64,000 nt of DNA from CAYYYG01 sp964591375 (GTDB taxonomy: Bacteria > Patescibacteriota > Microgenomatia > UBA1406 > GWC2-37-13), in NCBI GenBank assembly GCA_964591375.1, contig CAZQAU010000001.1, positions 85,504 to 149,503 on the forward strand. Direction: 5' to 3'. The translations under genes were made by a program, and so were the position numbers. Under the pieces are notes generated by a model. It did no database searches and was not told where the DNA came from. It saw only the letters and a list, made by a program, of their open reading frames with translations. Position 1 is the first letter of the stretch, and the number at the start of each line of letters is the position of its first letter. Shown here one piece after another: positions 37,321-45,216 of the stretch.

Positions 37321-37845
37321 ACTCAAAAACCAGAAACCTTTTGTATGGCAAATGTTCTGAACTCGGTCCGTACTGCAAGAATTCGTGATAAAAAATTTTT
37401 GGTTTTCCTAAGGATTTTGTATGGGATTTTTTCTCCATTCAAGATCCTAAGGAAAAGTCGAGTAACGAAGTAAAATATTTGGGATCAAAAAAGTCCTTAG
37501 AAAAAGTCGTCAAATCAAAAAACTAAAAGAAGGTTCTTGTAGAAACCCTAGGACGATCTATCGTTTGCCGCTATTTTTAGCAAAAAATTCCAAAGATAAA
37601 GGTCTCCCTGTAATCTAGCGTTGTCGACCCTGTTCTGGATCCAAAGTCTTCGAACCAACTGTTGGCGACCCCATCAGGGTTTTTGGGAGTTGTCACGTGA
37701 CCAAGTTGTCACGCAACCACGTGGGTTCACAAAATTCGAAACGTTCCTTAGGAATTTGAATGGAGTTTTTCTCCAGTCAAAATCCTAAGGGATGATAACC
37801 ACGTGGTTCTGGATCAAATAATACATACCCCATATCTTTTGAATC
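37321..37845 (+). repeat. Direct repeat unit 1 (about 525 bp), left inverted-repeat arm
   Basis: Begins ACTCAAAAACCAGAAACC and recurs from 37846 with near-identity over most of its length, for example ATCTAGCGTTGTCGACCCTG and CACAAAATTCGAAACGTTCC. It contains several CACGTG and CCTAAGG palindromes. It has a 3' extension with CCACGTGG near 37800 that unit 2 lacks. Confidence 0.9.
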
Positions 37846-38302
37846 ACTCAAAAACCAAAAACCTTTTGTAAGGCAAAGTGTCTGAACTTGCTTTGCAGAG
37901 TAAGAATCCGTGATAAAAAATTTTTGGTTTTCCTAAGGATTTTGAATGGAAAAAATTCTCCATTCAAGATCCTTAGGAAAAGTTGAGTAACGAAGTAAAA
38001 TATTTGGGATCAAAAAAGTCCTTAGAAAAAGTCATCAAATCAAAAAACTAAGAGAAGGTTCTTGTAGAAACCCTAGGACGATCTGTCGATTGCCGCTATT
38101 TTCAGCAAAAAATTTCAAAGATAAAGGTCTGCCTGTAATCTAGCGTTGTCGACCCTGTTTTGGATCCAAAGTCTTCGAACCAACTGTTGGCGACCCCATC
38201 AGGGTTTTTGGGAGTTGTCACGTGACCAAGTTGTCACGCAACCACGTGGGTTCACAAAATTCGAAACGTTCCTTAGGATTTTGAATGGAGGATTTTTATA
38301 AC
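37846..38302 (+). repeat. Direct repeat unit 2, left inverted-repeat arm
   Basis: Second copy of the unit, offset by 525 bp. Its reverse complement is almost exactly the sequence at about 63588-63935, including the CACGTG cluster, the GGATCC and GTCGAC sites and the CCTAGG. This is the core of the long inverted repeat. Confidence 0.9.
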
Positions 38303-38324
38303 AAAAACCAACTTTATTTGAATG

Positions 38325-38640
38325 CAACTTTACAAAATCAAAAAACCTTTTGTAAGGCAAACCTGCCAAACTCTGTCTGGAGATGCAGAATCTTCAATAA
38401 AAAAAAATGTCAAATTCCATACAACTTCCCCTTACAAAATTGTACTTGATCTAAAAAATAACTCTCCATACAAAATCCTATAGGAAAAACCACGTGGTTA
38501 GCAAGTCACATTTTATTTTCCCCAAAAACGACCTTTTTTTATAAAGTATGAAACAGGAATTTTTTCATTTTTTGGGAAGAAAAAAACGGGTTTTTTGGGG
38601 GTGCCTATATATGGGGATGGAGGGTGTAGACAAGGGTATA
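38325..38640 (+). repeat. Partial third unit and inner section of left inverted-repeat arm
   Basis: Starts with the shared AAAACCTTTTGTAAGGCAAA piece of the units, then goes on into sequence (CCTATAGGAAAAACCACGTG, then a G-run GGGTTTTTTGGGGGTGC) whose reverse complement appears at about 63265-63560 with more differences than the core. It marks the inner part of the arm. Confidence 0.75.
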
Positions 38641-38641
38641 C

Positions 38642-38655
38642 ATACTATATAGTAT
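38642..38655. repeat. Perfect 14-bp palindrome ATACTATATAGTAT at inner arm boundary
   Basis: Perfect palindrome just inside the left arm. At the matching place on the right, around 63237-63250, there is an imperfect relative, GTACTATACTATAA. It may mark the junction between repeat and unique DNA, or be a regulatory or recombination site. Confidence 0.6.
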
Positions 38656-38771
38656 AGGATCATTAAAAAATAGTGTGTAAAAAGCAAAAGATGTGTTTGA
38701 AATCATAGTAACATGTGCCAAAGAACATAAAATAACCAAGATCTTTATTGTATTAGACTACTTTATACATT

Positions 38772-39164
38772 ATGTCGGACGTATTGGATATCCAAACACT
38801 TGCTGAAGGCAATACTATGTTCAGAAGGATTGTCCACACAGGAAAAAACAGTCAAACTACAGTCATGTGCTTGCAGCCAAATCAAAGCATTGGGCTTGAA
38901 TGGCATAGTGTAGACCAAATCATTTTTATTGTGGAAGGATCAGGGGAAGTCACTTTGAATGGAAGAAAAAAATATGTATACCCTGGACAATCCATTCATA
39001 TTGTTGCCGGTACTGAACATGATGTTCGTAATATATCGAATGCCAATCCTTTGAAGCTCTATAGCGTATATGCAGGAGTGGTGCATGATGAAAACCTGTC
39101 CGAAAAAATAAAAAACTACAAGATCGTCATGATTCCTCCGTTATTAAAAAATGAAACATACTGA
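38772..39164 (+). CDS. Single-domain cupin protein, bacterial type (130 aa)
   Basis: A complete cupin_2 barrel. FRRIVHTGKNSQTTVMCLQP leads to SIGLEWHSVDQIIFIVEGSG (about 39-58, cupin motif 1 with His and Glu ligands), then YPGQSIHIVAGTEHDVRN (about 75-92, motif 2) and LKLYSVYAGVVH. The order matches small bacterial cupins related to mannose-6-phosphate isomerase. The first motif has one His where bacterial relatives often have EVH, so metal binding may differ. First gene inside the inverted-repeat-bounded segment; a horizontal gain from bacteria is likely. AATAAA follows at 39189. Confidence 0.92.
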   Translation: MSDVLDIQTLAEGNTMFRRIVHTGKNSQTTVMCLQPNQSIGLEWHSVDQIIFIVEGSGEVTLNGRKKYVYPGQSIHIVAGTEHDVRNISNANPLKLYSVYAGVVHDENLSEKIKNYKIVMIPPLLKNETY

Positions 39165-39188
39165 AAAAACTGTTTTGTTGTTTACAAA

Positions 39189-39194
39189 AATAAA
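39189..39194 (+). terminator. AATAAA poly(A)-type signal
   Basis: AATAAA begins 25 bases after the cupin stop codon, close to the 3' end of the convergent gene. Confidence 0.5.
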
Positions 39195-39210
39195 ACCAAT
39201 GTTATGATTT

Positions 39211-40065
39211 TTAACACATTGTCAAAGTATCATGTAATATTCTGTCAATTTGTATGCATGCATATGCAATAGCAACTGGATGGTTTGGAGTTTCCGTAGG
39301 AAATATACTAGGGTCATTAAAAGCAATACATATCAATTGCGCCAAGCCATTTGGTGACTTTGTGGTGATAATATTTGTTTTGGAAGCAGGCTCCTCTCCT
39401 CTCTTTCGTTTAATTGATTTCTTGGTTCCAATTTCATAAGTGAGTGTAATTTTTGAAGGATTGACTGCATTGACTGTCACTGGAGTATACGAAGCAGATA
39501 TCTTTGTAGTAAGAGCTTTTTGCAAATACTGCTCAAAATCAAGACAAATCACTACGCACGTGTTTTCCATCAATTCCATTAGCTTTTTTGCAATTTTCTT
39601 TTCTTGTAAATATTCAAAAATCAATTTGTCAAATGTTGCAATGATGACTGTAAAGTAATTGACTTCAATCTTATTCTCTTGTACTAGTTTGTGAAGTTGT
39701 TTCAAGTACAAAAAACAATGTTCGTCTTCTTTCTGTAAACTACGACGAGTAAACTCAGTTTCATTATAAACAGTTACTTTGCCTTCGACATTGTCACTAT
39801 CTACTAAAACTGCCATTTTGTAGTTGTCTGCTCGAACAACAAAATCTTGGGGCGGTAGATTGTATTTTTTATGCAATTCTTTGTCCTCCAACAACATTTT
39901 ACACTTGAATGTCGTTTCTTCTTTGGAGGCATTGACAAACTTGTGTTCTGTGGGAGCATCCTTTGTGCCTTTGATTTGTTTGCTGCATCCAAGACAATGT
40001 GTCCCTTGGAATTGGTTTGTTGCAGAAATGCCAAAAACAACCTGGACTTGCTTCTTATGTTCCAT
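39211..40065 (-). CDS. Uncharacterised protein with small Cys motif (284 aa)
   Basis: Has HCLGC near residue 23-27 and a later cysteine near 55, which could be part of a metal site but is incomplete. The middle is alpha/beta (VVRADNYKMAVLVDSDN, NYFTVIIATFDKLIFEYL). A basic KSIKRKRGEE near 218-227 looks like a nuclear signal. The stop is 47 bases from that of the convergent cupin gene. No function recognised. Confidence 0.88.
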   Translation of the reverse strand: MEHKKQVQVVFGISATNQFQGTHCLGCSKQIKGTKDAPTEHKFVNASKEETTFKCKMLLEDKELHKKYNLPPQDFVVRADNYKMAVLVDSDNVEGKVTVYNETEFTRRSLQKEDEHCFLYLKQLHKLVQENKIEVNYFTVIIATFDKLIFEYLQEKKIAKKLMELMENTCVVICLDFEQYLQKALTTKISASYTPVTVNAVNPSKITLTYEIGTKKSIKRKRGEEPASKTNIITTKSPNGLAQLICIAFNDPSIFPTETPNHPVAIAYACIQIDRILHDTLTMC

Positions 40066-40202
40066 AATTTTTCTTTTTTGAGTGTTTGAAAATTTTTTAA
40101 AAAATGCTTAGTCGTAGACAAAATTAAAAAAATAAATTTACAATTTACAACAAAAATCGAAAAACGTTATTTTGTGTTGTTTCCTGTATCAGAAGAGAAA
40201 AT

Positions 40203-40733
40203 ATGGATGCACCAAAAGAATTTAGTTTGCTTGAATTATATAATGACAATGTGGAAGTGGAGAGCGAACTGATGAAACCACACTACAATCCCCCCAGACC
40301 CGTGAACACATATGCTGCTTTTAGAATGGCAGAACTAAACCAATCCGAATTGCTTAAACATATGAAATCAGTTTCAAATCATAGACGAAATTTGCTCGGA
40401 TTAACCAGTACTGCACATGAATACGGATTGACAACAGAACATCGTCTAAAATGGGTAGATGGTCTGCAAAGAGCTCTTACATTTATGTACAACAACGAAG
40501 CCAGTCTTATGGACACTGCACAAAAAAACATGCCCCAGTTCAAAAAAGACGTACGTGAATTCCAAACAAAAAGAGAAAACCTGTTGTTTTGCAAAGCATT
40601 GAGGTGTACTGATGAAGCTATGACACTAAATAACAAAGGAGAGTATGTTATTGACACATTGCCAATAGATATGACCAATTATGATAGTTTCGTACCCAAT
40701 CAAAAAGAATATCCTTTGGCCGAATTGAAATAA
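40203..40733 (+). CDS. Uncharacterised helical protein (176 aa)
   Basis: Mostly helical and charged, with a Pro-rich piece (HYNPPRPVNTYAAF) near residues 27-40 and a long helix around 55-135. No membrane segment, signal or known motif. Divergent from the 284-residue gene and followed by the EEP nuclease gene on the same strand. AATAAA follows at 40756. Confidence 0.85.
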   Translation: MDAPKEFSLLELYNDNVEVESELMKPHYNPPRPVNTYAAFRMAELNQSELLKHMKSVSNHRRNLLGLTSTAHEYGLTTEHRLKWVDGLQRALTFMYNNEASLMDTAQKNMPQFKKDVREFQTKRENLLFCKALRCTDEAMTLNNKGEYVIDTLPIDMTNYDSFVPNQKEYPLAELK

Positions 40734-40755
40734 TATTTAAATTAAACAATTATGT

Positions 40756-40761
40756 AATAAA
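40756..40761 (+). terminator. AATAAA poly(A)-type signal
   Basis: AATAAA begins 23 bases after the stop of the 176-residue gene. Confidence 0.5.
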
Positions 40762-40808
40762 ATTTTATTTTTTTTTAAAAATCCCAATCACCAAACTTGC
40801 ATTACTAA

Positions 40809-41615
40809 ATGTCACAACTATTTCTTTTTGCAGCATGCAATATTTTGCATGGAATTTGGGCTCGTTTGTATGAGTGTGGATTCAGAAAATACAAGAACAT
40901 TAGTGAAACACAACGTCAGAAATTGATTGCAAAAAAAGTAGCTGAATGGCTAAAAGAAGGACGCATTGTACTGTTGTCAGAAGTGAGTGGAGACCAACTT
41001 AAAATGTTTCAATCATTGCCAATGGAAAACAACTTGTTGTTTGACAAATATCCTGAAGTGCCTGAAAATGATCACCCAGATTTCAAGATGGAGAATCCTG
41101 AAGAAGGCATTGCCGTGATATACAATACTGCCAACAAACAATACAACTTGGAAAATATGTGGGGAGAGTTTGTGCATTTCGGCAACATCTCAGGCAACGA
41201 AGGCAAAGGATTTTACTATGCAGAAATAACCAATAAAGTTGCGGTTATGTCAATCCATATCAGTTTTGTGGATGAACAGTTCAAAAAAGAAATAGTAGCA
41301 ATGTACAGATTTGCTGAACGCAAATTGGAAGAGACTGATATAGAAACAGTTGTCATTGGAGGAGATTTCAATCATAGCATTGAAGATATCAAGGCCGAAC
41401 TGAATTCGATAGCCGGATTCCCAATCAAGTACACATCTGGCAAAACAATTACTCGGCCACAATGGAGTGAGAAACCCCATTGCGAATGCATAGATCATTT
41501 TATTTTGATTGGCAAAGGGGATTTTATTTCCACTGGAAACAATCCCCCGGAAAAAGCTGAAGATATGGGCGATTTATCAGACCATCGTGCATTGTTTGTC
41601 AGTGTTTGTGTTTAA
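40809..41615 (+). CDS. Endonuclease/exonuclease/phosphatase (EEP) family enzyme (268 aa)
   Basis: All landmarks of the EEP (DNase I/AP endonuclease-like) fold are present in order: AACNILHG with Asn11, VLLSEVSGDQ with the metal-binding Glu near 57, VMSIHISFVDE with His near 153, the GGDFNHS catalytic block at 184-190, IDHFIL near 231 and LSDHRAL near 256-262. The enzyme should therefore be active, metal-dependent, cutting a phosphodiester or phosphoester. DNA repair, RNA 2'-phosphodiester or phosphoinositide substrates are all possible; sequence alone does not decide. Confidence 0.9.
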   Translation: MSQLFLFAACNILHGIWARLYECGFRKYKNISETQRQKLIAKKVAEWLKEGRIVLLSEVSGDQLKMFQSLPMENNLLFDKYPEVPENDHPDFKMENPEEGIAVIYNTANKQYNLENMWGEFVHFGNISGNEGKGFYYAEITNKVAVMSIHISFVDEQFKKEIVAMYRFAERKLEETDIETVVIGGDFNHSIEDIKAELNSIAGFPIKYTSGKTITRPQWSEKPHCECIDHFILIGKGDFISTGNNPPEKAEDMGDLSDHRALFVSVCV

Positions 41616-41667
41616 CAAATCAAATAGGTTTTATAAAAAATAAAAGTCAATACACTTAATTGTGATT

Positions 41668-42282
41668 TTAATCATCAGATACATAATCTGATTCTGATGA
41701 ATCTACACTAGAACAATCATCATTATGAAAAGAAGTATATGCAGGTTTTGCAGGCGGTGTCGAAGGCGAATCCAAAGACAATCCATAGTTCCATTCCATA
41801 AGTGTAGGGCGTTTGGCAGATTCCAAAAGCTCAATTGCTTTCTTGATTTTCTTTGCTTGTTCTAGCATGCATTCAGAACCCGATTTTGAAATAATAACCA
41901 TCTTCTTTTCGTTGTCTAGCAACACATCTCGATAGAAATTGAGCAATTCAATTGACTTCATAACGGTTTTGCCTTGCAGTTTCAGTAATTGTTCATACTC
42001 TGATGTTTGGATATCAGAACATTCCTTCTTGAGATCGTCTCTTTTTCTTTTCAAAGTTTCGCACTTTTCCTTAAACTCAATAAAGGTGTCTTGCATAACA
42101 CTATCCACAATAGGTTCAGTCGTCACAGATTTGAACACTCCCAACTTGTCTTTGCCCACGGATTCTTTCGGAACAGTGTTTTCAGAAGATGTCTCCTTCA
42201 AATCCAAAGTCGCTTTCTTGCCGATTCTTTTTGCTACGGGAGTAGTTGCTGGCTTGATGGTACTGTCTTTCTTGCCGCTCAT
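41668..42282 (-). CDS. Coiled-coil protein, uncharacterised (204 aa)
   Basis: A basic, Thr/Lys-rich N-terminus with VAKRIGKKATLDL precedes a strong coiled coil at about 60-150 (EFKEKCETLKRKRDDLKKE) and a Ser/Asp-rich acidic tail (SSVDSSESDYVSDD). The open frame reaches a TTG at 42309, but ATG 42282 is the first proper start. No family recognised. Convergent with the EEP gene. Confidence 0.85.
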   Translation of the reverse strand: MSGKKDSTIKPATTPVAKRIGKKATLDLKETSSENTVPKESVGKDKLGVFKSVTTEPIVDSVMQDTFIEFKEKCETLKRKRDDLKKECSDIQTSEYEQLLKLQGKTVMKSIELLNFYRDVLLDNEKKMVIISKSGSECMLEQAKKIKKAIELLESAKRPTLMEWNYGLSLDSPSTPPAKPAYTSFHNDDCSSVDSSESDYVSDD

Positions 42283-42385
42283 TTTGCCTTTGAGTTGTTT
42301 TAAAATCAAATTTTGAAGCGTCTTTTTATAGCTACTGCTACGATAGGAGCAATTTTCGATTCATCAAAAAGTACTTTGCGAAAAA

Positions 42386-43111
42386 ATGGAAAAAGAAAGG
42401 GGTATTGTAAGAATTGCCAAAAAGCCATATCGAGGAGCACATCCCGTTACAAAAGGATATTTGAATGTGGATGCCTCTTCTGGATCTATGCTGAAACTTG
42501 GTGGGCAAGAATGCCGATTTGCGTTTTCTCCTATGCATCTTGGGCCAGTTGTGGAAAAAGATCTATTTGACAAAACAGACGATATTGAATTCCATACCGC
42601 AGTTGTTTTTGAAAACTATTGGCAGTATGGGAAGCTGTTCCCTGGTTTGAAGCACATTGATAACAAAGGCAATATTTGTGACGAATGGTTTGAATTTAGA
42701 CGAATTGGCTATGCAAAAGAAAAAGGAGATAGACATCCCAAAGGCACTAAAACAGAAAAAGTCAAGTACCGAGATAGAAATGGGCGGAATTTTTACGTCT
42801 ACATGACTGCAACATCTAGCTTTTATTTGGGAAAGCAAATGGGATACATTGAATCGAGAAAAAAGATCTATGCTCCGGTCTATGCAAAGCTGGTACAGGA
42901 AACCGATGCATACAAAGCTCTCAAAGCAAAAGTGGATGCTGGAGAAAATGTACAAATTTTGGAAATTGATGCTCCAGACGATAATGAAAGTTATGTCGTT
43001 ACTGAAGAACTTATGATTAAAAGAATCAATGATCCCAATGTCCCTTTTGGGCATGGGAATGTGTTGGCCGCACTTCTTGCAAATATTGATATACAAAAAT
43101 TACTTGTATGA
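42386..43111 (+). CDS. Conserved-looking protein with SPMHLGPV and SRKKIYAPVY signatures (241 aa)
   Basis: Soluble protein with several highly ordered motifs: FAFSPMHLGPVVEKD (about 46-60), FENYWQYGKLFPGLKHID (about 75-92), ESRKKIYAPVYAKLV (about 152-166), ENVQILEIDAP and FGHGNVLAALL near the end. These look like a real enzyme or binding family seen in phages, bacteria and giant viruses as hypothetical proteins. I recall similar signatures but cannot name the family with certainty. AATAAA follows 4 bases after the stop at 43115. Confidence 0.9.
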   Translation: MEKERGIVRIAKKPYRGAHPVTKGYLNVDASSGSMLKLGGQECRFAFSPMHLGPVVEKDLFDKTDDIEFHTAVVFENYWQYGKLFPGLKHIDNKGNICDEWFEFRRIGYAKEKGDRHPKGTKTEKVKYRDRNGRNFYVYMTATSSFYLGKQMGYIESRKKIYAPVYAKLVQETDAYKALKAKVDAGENVQILEIDAPDDNESYVVTEELMIKRINDPNVPFGHGNVLAALLANIDIQKLLV

Positions 43112-43114
43112 AAC

Positions 43115-43120
43115 AATAAA
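43115..43120 (+). terminator. AATAAA poly(A)-type signal
   Basis: AATAAA begins 4 bases after the stop of the 241-residue gene, and its complement lies near the convergent gene's end. Confidence 0.5.
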
Positions 43121-43125
43121 AACTT

Positions 43126-45111
43126 TTATTTCTTATACATTTTTTTAATTTCTGCAAAAGACCATGCAAGATTGCAGTCGTTTATATTATGTTGTTTCCA
43201 AACAAAAGGACATTCTTGTTCTGGAAAACCTAAATAATACTCTATATCCTGCAATTCCATACTTTCATCTGGATTTGTAATAGTGAATCTATTTTTTGCT
43301 TTATGTTTTGGTTTACTAAACATTATACTATTCCAAATTTCACTCCATACTTTACGAGTATTAACAAATTGTTGATAACGGGATGTAAAAATATCAAATT
43401 GTTCTTTTTCTTCTCCCCATGCCTTTACCACACACATTCTTTGATATGCATTCATTTGTCTCCATTCAAATCTATATTGTTTAAGTCTTTCTGTATCTAA
43501 ACAAACCCCATCTTTTTTTGTAAACAACTGAGCAATAATACTATCTCCAAAAATCAATAAAACTCCCAATTCAAACACCAATGGCTTTGTTAAATAAATG
43601 TATTCAATATTGTTTATCCTATCATTAATTTGTTCATATGTAAAGATTTTATTCTGTACTATGTATGGATCGCTATGATTCTCGCCAGTAAGTGCTGATT
43701 GACATATATCTATTATTTTTTCCATTCCATACATGTCCATAGTATGTGATGTTCGTATCATATACGATTTCGGGTCAAAACATTTTGTTACATCATTGGT
43801 AATCGATGACAAATAATACCATAAAATCCTATTAACTATTTCCATAGGCCATTCTGGTAGCATTTTATGCATCGGTCTTTTGCATGTTTTCATCAAATTA
43901 AACTTAGATATCCAATCTATTCCTTTTGAAAACAGCTTTGTCCTTTGTCCAAACATTGTTTTCCAAATAATATAATTGCACATATTCGTGCGAACTGGGA
44001 ATATACCACTTCGTTCATGCACGTTACAAAAATCCAATGTATAAAATAATGTACCATCATAAGAAGTGGCAAAATTGCCATACGATATCTGGGAAAACCC
44101 TTCTGAAAGATAATATCTATACGGCGGAACAGTTGGTGAAATATTTAATATTAATCTATTATCAGTAATCAGATAATAATGGTGGACCTCTGTTCTAGAT
44201 CTAACACAAAAATAAACACGTTGCTTTTCGGAAACAAAAAAACTACATATATATAAATTGAATAAATCCTCTATGTTCATCTTGCTAACTATCCCATCCA
44301 AATCGATTATTTTTATCGAATTGTATTTTTTGTAAAATTTCTTGTTTCTAGAACGAGAATAATACTTATCCATAGACCACTTATTTAATGAAGTATAACT
44401 AAATTTTTCTTCTTCTATCTTATTACTAAACTGTATTACTAAATATCTGTCTCCATCCGATCTGGTATAAACCATACAGTATATATTACCAAAATCGTCT
44501 ATATGCAATTGATCAACATCAGTACTAAACGTCCACATAGAACATTTACGTTCGTAAAAACCACACGGAATTGGTAAAACTCGATTACTACCATATGTAT
44601 TTTTAACATAAAATTTATCAAGTAAATGCTCGTTTTGCACAGTTGTCAACTTTTTGTCTTTATCAAAATCTGAGTTTCTATCAAATTTCAATTTTGTTTC
44701 TAATATAACAAAATGTTCTATATAATCATCAGTAATTGTAGCTGAAACTTGTTTTCCCTCATTCCCACTTATTGTTTGATAATGCTTACAGGAATTTGTT
44801 GATGCGTACATAACGTCAAATTTGTTAATCATGTTTCTTTCTTTCTTTGTTATCAATCCATCAAGTTTGTTATCGTTATGAGATTTTGTTTCATCAACAA
44901 AACAAAACCCTATTTTGCTATAGTGTACAGTTTTTCTATCATGTGAAACCCTAACCACATTTCCGTTTAACAAAATTATACAAATCTCGCCACTACTCGA
45001 CACAACAATCGAATGTATGTATTGATTAAACAAGAATCCGTTGAAACGATATTCTATTTTTAAATTGCCAAATAACGATTCTGGTTCAATGTTACTAAAA
45101 AACCCAGCCAT
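43126..45111 (-). CDS. TCKxP-family protein with propeller-like N-terminal half (661 aa)
   Basis: The N-terminal 370 residues hold repeated short beta units with xxGxVxxxS patterns (GEICIILLNGNVVRVSHD, FGNIYCMVYTRSDGDRYLV), suggesting a divergent beta-propeller. At about 403 comes the family motif LMKTCKRPMHKMLP, then an F-box-like helical stretch PMEIVNRILWYYLSSI. The tail is helical. The adjacent 535-residue gene has the same order, and two more large genes share the TCKxP part. Function unknown; propeller plus F-box-like helices would suit a substrate adaptor, but this is inference. A CTTTTTTG motif lies upstream at 45150. Confidence 0.88.
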   Translation of the reverse strand: MAGFFSNIEPESLFGNLKIEYRFNGFLFNQYIHSIVVSSSGEICIILLNGNVVRVSHDRKTVHYSKIGFCFVDETKSHNDNKLDGLITKKERNMINKFDVMYASTNSCKHYQTISGNEGKQVSATITDDYIEHFVILETKLKFDRNSDFDKDKKLTTVQNEHLLDKFYVKNTYGSNRVLPIPCGFYERKCSMWTFSTDVDQLHIDDFGNIYCMVYTRSDGDRYLVIQFSNKIEEEKFSYTSLNKWSMDKYYSRSRNKKFYKKYNSIKIIDLDGIVSKMNIEDLFNLYICSFFVSEKQRVYFCVRSRTEVHHYYLITDNRLILNISPTVPPYRYYLSEGFSQISYGNFATSYDGTLFYTLDFCNVHERSGIFPVRTNMCNYIIWKTMFGQRTKLFSKGIDWISKFNLMKTCKRPMHKMLPEWPMEIVNRILWYYLSSITNDVTKCFDPKSYMIRTSHTMDMYGMEKIIDICQSALTGENHSDPYIVQNKIFTYEQINDRINNIEYIYLTKPLVFELGVLLIFGDSIIAQLFTKKDGVCLDTERLKQYRFEWRQMNAYQRMCVVKAWGEEKEQFDIFTSRYQQFVNTRKVWSEIWNSIMFSKPKHKAKNRFTITNPDESMELQDIEYYLGFPEQECPFVWKQHNINDCNLAWSFAEIKKMYKK

Positions 45112-45149
45112 TTTTTTTTGATTGGGATTGTGACTGAAAAATCGATTCG

Positions 45150-45157
45150 CAAAAAAG
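45150..45157 (-). promoter_or_regulatory. CTTTTTTG upstream motif (minus strand)
   Basis: AACTTTTTTGCGAATCG on the minus strand, about 39 bases before the ATG at 45111. Confidence 0.35.
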
Positions 45158-45216
45158 TTTGAGGTTTAGTCAAATCGGAGTTCAATAGGTTTAAACTTGG
45201 ATTTTATTTTTGTACT

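Larger units (their letters stand above)
37225..38771. other. Gene-free region carrying the left inverted-repeat arm
   Basis: About 1.5 kb with no supportable gene. It holds two full direct repeats, a partial third and a GC-varied inner section that also recurs, inverted, at the right of the window. It ends with a palindrome at 38642-38655 and a short leader before the cupin gene. Confidence 0.85.

Noticed and set aside
37321..38402. CRISPR array
   Set aside because: Units are about 525 bp with no short repeat-spacer alternation, and no cas genes are present.
37225..38771. Transposon or LTR element as explanation for the repeats
   Set aside because: No transposase or reverse transcriptase lies within or between the units, no target-site duplication is visible, and the arrangement is direct units plus a distant inverted copy.
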